Positions 61,937-64,000 of a stretch of DNA of 64,000 nt are shown one piece after another. The stretch lies in the NCBI RefSeq assembly GCF_030373985.1, contig NZ_JAUCRB010000005.1:32177-96176 (forward strand), given 5' to 3'. The notes under the pieces were generated by a model. The model did not search any database and was not told where the DNA came from. It worked only from the letters and a program-made list of their open reading frames with translations. A program made the translations under genes and the position numbers. The stretch is from Wolbachia pipientis (GTDB lineage: Bacteria > Pseudomonadota > Alphaproteobacteria > Rickettsiales > Anaplasmataceae). The number at the start of each line of letters is the position of its first letter. Positions within the stretch are counted from its first letter, which is position 1.

Positions 61937-62908
61937 ATGACTCCAACTATAGTAATTTTAAGTGGTGGATTCTCTCGTGAAAGAGAAATATCACTTATGA
62001 GCGGAAAAGCAGTAAAAAAGGCGCTTGATAGCCTTTCATATAAGGCAGTAGAAATAGATGTTGATAGCAAAATTGCTGAAAAGCTTAAAAAAATTAACCC
62101 TGATCTTGCTTTTATTGCTCTGCATGGAGCTTATGGCGAAGATGGCTGCATTCAAGGTTTATTGGAAATTTTAGGTATAAAATATACACACTCTAGAGTC
62201 ATGGCTTCGGCTGTTGCTATGAATAAAGCAATGTCAAAACACATATTTTGGTCTATCGGTATCAACACTCCAAAAGGATACGTAGTTAATCGAGAAGATG
62301 TACTAAAAAATAATATTAAAATTAGCTACCCATATGTCTTAAAACCAATTAACGAAGGCTCAAGCATCGGAGTGCACATAATTTTCTCGCACGAGGATTA
62401 TTTAAAATTAAAAAACATGTTTGCAGCGCGTAACACTGAAATCCAGGAAAAAGAACTAGTGTCAGCTACCCCGATGACAAGAGATTTGATGATCATAGAA
62501 GAGTATATATCTGGTGTAGAGTTACAAACTGCTGTGTTGCTAGACGAAGCAATCGGTACTATGGAAATACGACCAAAAAATAAATTCTATAATTATGAAG
62601 CAAAATATACAGATGGGTTTGCAGAATACATATTTCCTGCAGAAATTCCTGACAATATATACAAAATGACCTTAGAACATGCGTTGAAAGTTCATCAATT
62701 TCTAGGATGCAAAACTATTTCTCGCTCAGATTTTCGTTATAATCCTAAGAAAAATACCTTAAAAATGCTTGAAATCAACACACACCCTGGCTTTACTGAG
62801 TTATCGTTAGTGCCAAAAATTGCAAAATCGACAAAAGGAATCGATTTTAATGAATTAGTTAAAATTATCGTTGAAGATAGTTTGCAGCATAAAAATATCA
62901 AAGATTAA
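61937..62908 (+). CDS. ddl: D-alanine--D-alanine ligase, with in-frame repeat insertion
   Basis: Ddl makes the D-Ala-D-Ala end of the lipid II pentapeptide. The ATP-grasp protein shows VILSGGFSREREISLMSG, FIALHGAYGEDGCIQG, YTHSRVMASAVAMNK, YPYVLKPINEGSSIGV and LEINTHPGFTELSLVP. About 15-20 residues (TEIQEKELVSATPMTRD) are inserted before MIIEEYISG and come from a palindromic element. The frame is open from 61889, but family homology starts at the ATG at 61937 (323 residues). ftsQ follows by 4 bases. Confidence 0.94.
   Translation: MTPTIVILSGGFSREREISLMSGKAVKKALDSLSYKAVEIDVDSKIAEKLKKINPDLAFIALHGAYGEDGCIQGLLEILGIKYTHSRVMASAVAMNKAMSKHIFWSIGINTPKGYVVNREDVLKNNIKISYPYVLKPINEGSSIGVHIIFSHEDYLKLKNMFAARNTEIQEKELVSATPMTRDLMIIEEYISGVELQTAVLLDEAIGTMEIRPKNKFYNYEAKYTDGFAEYIFPAEIPDNIYKMTLEHALKVHQFLGCKTISRSDFRYNPKKNTLKMLEINTHPGFTELSLVPKIAKSTKGIDFNELVKIIVEDSLQHKNIKD
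62428..62488. mobile_element. Palindromic element fragment (WPE-like) in ddl
   Basis: TAGTGTCAGCTACCCCGATG followed by ACAAGAG matches the same word seen in dapF and gshB, and is read in the same frame (LVSATPMT). The copy is short and the edges are estimated. Confidence 0.6.
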
Positions 62909-62912
62909 GTAA

Positions 62913-63671
62913 ATGTTGAGCAACGTTACCAGAAGCCAAAGGAGTTTTTTGCGTAAGTGTGCTTTGTTTATTATAATAGCACTCTTTCTTACGTTAGTAC
63001 TCTATAGCTCACTCGATAAAATTATAAGTCGATTTAATTATTTCCTCACTTTGTGCAATGATCGCTTATCCAGCTTATTGCTCAGTAACGGGTTTTCAAT
63101 TGATAAAGTGGTTGTTACTGGCAACAAATTTACAAATGAGAAGGACATTTTAAATTTGGTAAATAAAACGCAACCAATTATGTATATATCACTTTCAAAG
63201 CTTGCTGATAGCATACAATCCGCAAGCGGATGGGTAAAACATGTAAGAATTCATAGAATGTTGCCCAATACCCTATATATTAACATAGATGAACATAAAC
63301 CATTTGCTCTCTGGAAAAATGATAACAAAACTTCAGTAATTGATTCTGAAGGTAAAGTGATCGTAAATGACTACCTGATAGATAATCTCGCTGTAATCAC
63401 AGGACAAAATTCGTTATCAAATCTAAAATTTATTAAAGATATATTAGAGAGCAAAACTCAATTAAGTGACCATATTTCTTCTTGTATTTATGTAGGTAAA
63501 AGAAGATGGAACATCATACTTGATAACGGTTCAACAGTAAAACTGCCCGAAGATAATCCTTATAGCGCATGGGATTATTTAAATCACTTACAAAACACAA
63601 CCGATTTCACTTTTAGCGATTGGAGTATAATTGATATACGTATTACTGATAAAATCTTCGTGAAGAGGTGA
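62913..63671 (+). CDS. ftsQ: Cell division protein FtsQ
   Basis: FtsQ is a bitopic inner-membrane protein that links early and late divisome parts through FtsB-FtsL. The 252-residue protein has a short basic cytoplasmic N terminus (RSQRSFLRK), one membrane segment (about 14-32), a POTRA domain (about 50-120; FSIDKVVVTGNKFTNEKDILNLV, GWVKHVRIHRMLPNTLYINIDEHKPFALW) and the beta domain. The pair ddl-ftsQ is a remnant of the usual dcw cluster, while murC, murG and mraY are scattered. Confidence 0.92.
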   Translation: MLSNVTRSQRSFLRKCALFIIIALFLTLVLYSSLDKIISRFNYFLTLCNDRLSSLLLSNGFSIDKVVVTGNKFTNEKDILNLVNKTQPIMYISLSKLADSIQSASGWVKHVRIHRMLPNTLYINIDEHKPFALWKNDNKTSVIDSEGKVIVNDYLIDNLAVITGQNSLSNLKFIKDILESKTQLSDHISSCIYVGKRRWNIILDNGSTVKLPEDNPYSAWDYLNHLQNTTDFTFSDWSIIDIRITDKIFVKR

Positions 63672-63675
63672 TAGA

Positions 63676-63735
63676 CTTCATGCTGCTATCCAAGTAGCCT
63701 CTATGATATCATCCAAGCAGCGCGGCACTGGTTGA
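63676..63735. repeat. Palindromic-element pieces after ftsQ
   Basis: GCTGCTATCCAAGTAGCCTC and ATCATCCAAGCAGCGCGGCA are diverged, reverse-facing arms of the palindromic element. They lie just before the next repeat. Confidence 0.45.
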
Positions 63736-63744
63736 TTATAAAAT

Positions 63745-64000
63745 TTGAGAAAATATTTAAGAAGTTTGTCAGACAGAAAAAAGGCAAAAAAGATCCCAGT
63801 CATTGTCTATTTTCAGTACCGGCGTTTTTCAAGTCCTAAACATTGCGATCTAGCTGCTCTTAAACTGCAACTAACCTTAGCTTTAATGCTTAAGAAGCTT
63901 ACCAAGCAGAAAAAAAGACAAAAAAAACCGTTGTAGCTAGTTATTCTACTCTTTATTTCAAAATTTGACGTTGGGTGATGTCTTGAACGCTTTATAAGCG
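63745..64000 (-). repeat. Dispersed repeat, copy 4, runs to the right edge
   Basis: Read on the minus strand from 64000, it begins CGCTTATAAAGCGTTCAAGA and continues AACGTCAAATTTTGAA, then a T-rich tract and GCAGTTTAAGAG. This is the same order as copy 1, and the end matches copy 3. A second partial copy of the T-rich part lies at about 63745-63800. The open frame at 63745-63936 is a by-product of the A-rich strand and is not called as a gene. Confidence 0.65.

Noticed and set aside
63745..63936. 63-codon ORF at the right end
   Set aside because: It lies wholly inside dispersed repeat copy 4; the Lys-rich product is the reading of an A-rich strand.

Overview
The window is a piece of a Wolbachia chromosome (Rickettsiales, Anaplasmataceae). 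The call rests on several things read in the sequence: high AT content; a circularly permuted two-piece tmRNA gene; ankyrin-repeat genes; rickettsial lone copies of virB8, sco1 and an NDUFS4-like complex I subunit; palindromic repeat elements inserted in frame in housekeeping genes (Wolbachia palindromic elements); a phage portal remnant; and many half-decayed genes next to intact core genes. The strain cannot be told from this window.

Layout. 1-0.9 kb: broken ankyrin gene and a dispersed repeat. 0.9-5.4 kb: rlpA (minus), then murC-eno-obgE (plus). 5.4-6.6 kb: tmRNA gene (ssrA) with a textbook promoter, followed at once by sspB, the adaptor that hands tmRNA-tagged proteins to ClpXP. 6.9-8.1 kb: a decayed gene that may have been a cysteine protease. 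8.2-12.3 kb: yggT-ftsK-mraY-rnhB. 12.3-15.3 kb (minus): a lone virB8 with an orphan gene just upstream, holB and tsaC. 15.9-18.2 kb: yajC-glmS. 18.2-20.4 kb: repeats, an internally deleted HK97-type portal gene and an ankyrin pseudogene. 20.4-22.3 kb: an SDR protein, an esterase and an NDUFS4-like protein. 22.5-25 kb: a large decayed gene with DQL-rich helical repeats, an orphan gene and fragments. 25-27.5 kb: bioY-DUF1284 (minus), nitroreductase-dapF (plus). 27.5-30.5 kb (minus): rpsU-sucC-sucD and secB. 30.7-32.7 kb: Tim44-like, dnaQ, sco1. 32.8-38.4 kb (minus): gltA, rpsT, plsC, xerD with a new small membrane ORF ahead of it, hdaA and perM-like. 38.6-44.6 kb (minus): tRNA-Leu, tig-clpP-clpX-lon. 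44.7-49.2 kb: BON lipoprotein, gshB, murG, an orphan and lpd. 49.9-54.8 kb: bamB-like, a second lpd, xerC, and an intact ankyrin membrane protein. 54.9-57.8 kb (minus): trxB, a peroxiredoxin and dapE. 57.8-64 kb: a glycerol-1-phosphate dehydrogenase-like gene, dprA pseudogene, fdxA, decayed RDD-domain gene, ddl-ftsQ and a repeat.

Themes. (1) Lipid II and division without a full wall: glmS, murC, mraY, murG, ddl, dapE, dapF, rlpA, ftsK and ftsQ are all here. (2) Ribosome rescue and proteolysis: ssrA, sspB, clpP, clpX, lon and tig share the window. (3) Aerobic metabolism: gltA, sucCD, two lpd genes, sco1 and the NDUFS4-like protein. (4) Reductive evolution in progress: at least six decaying genes, dispersed repeats, and four enzymes (MurC, DapF, GshB, Ddl) carrying palindromic-element insertions that keep the frame open. 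No CRISPR array, intact IS element or intact prophage was seen.
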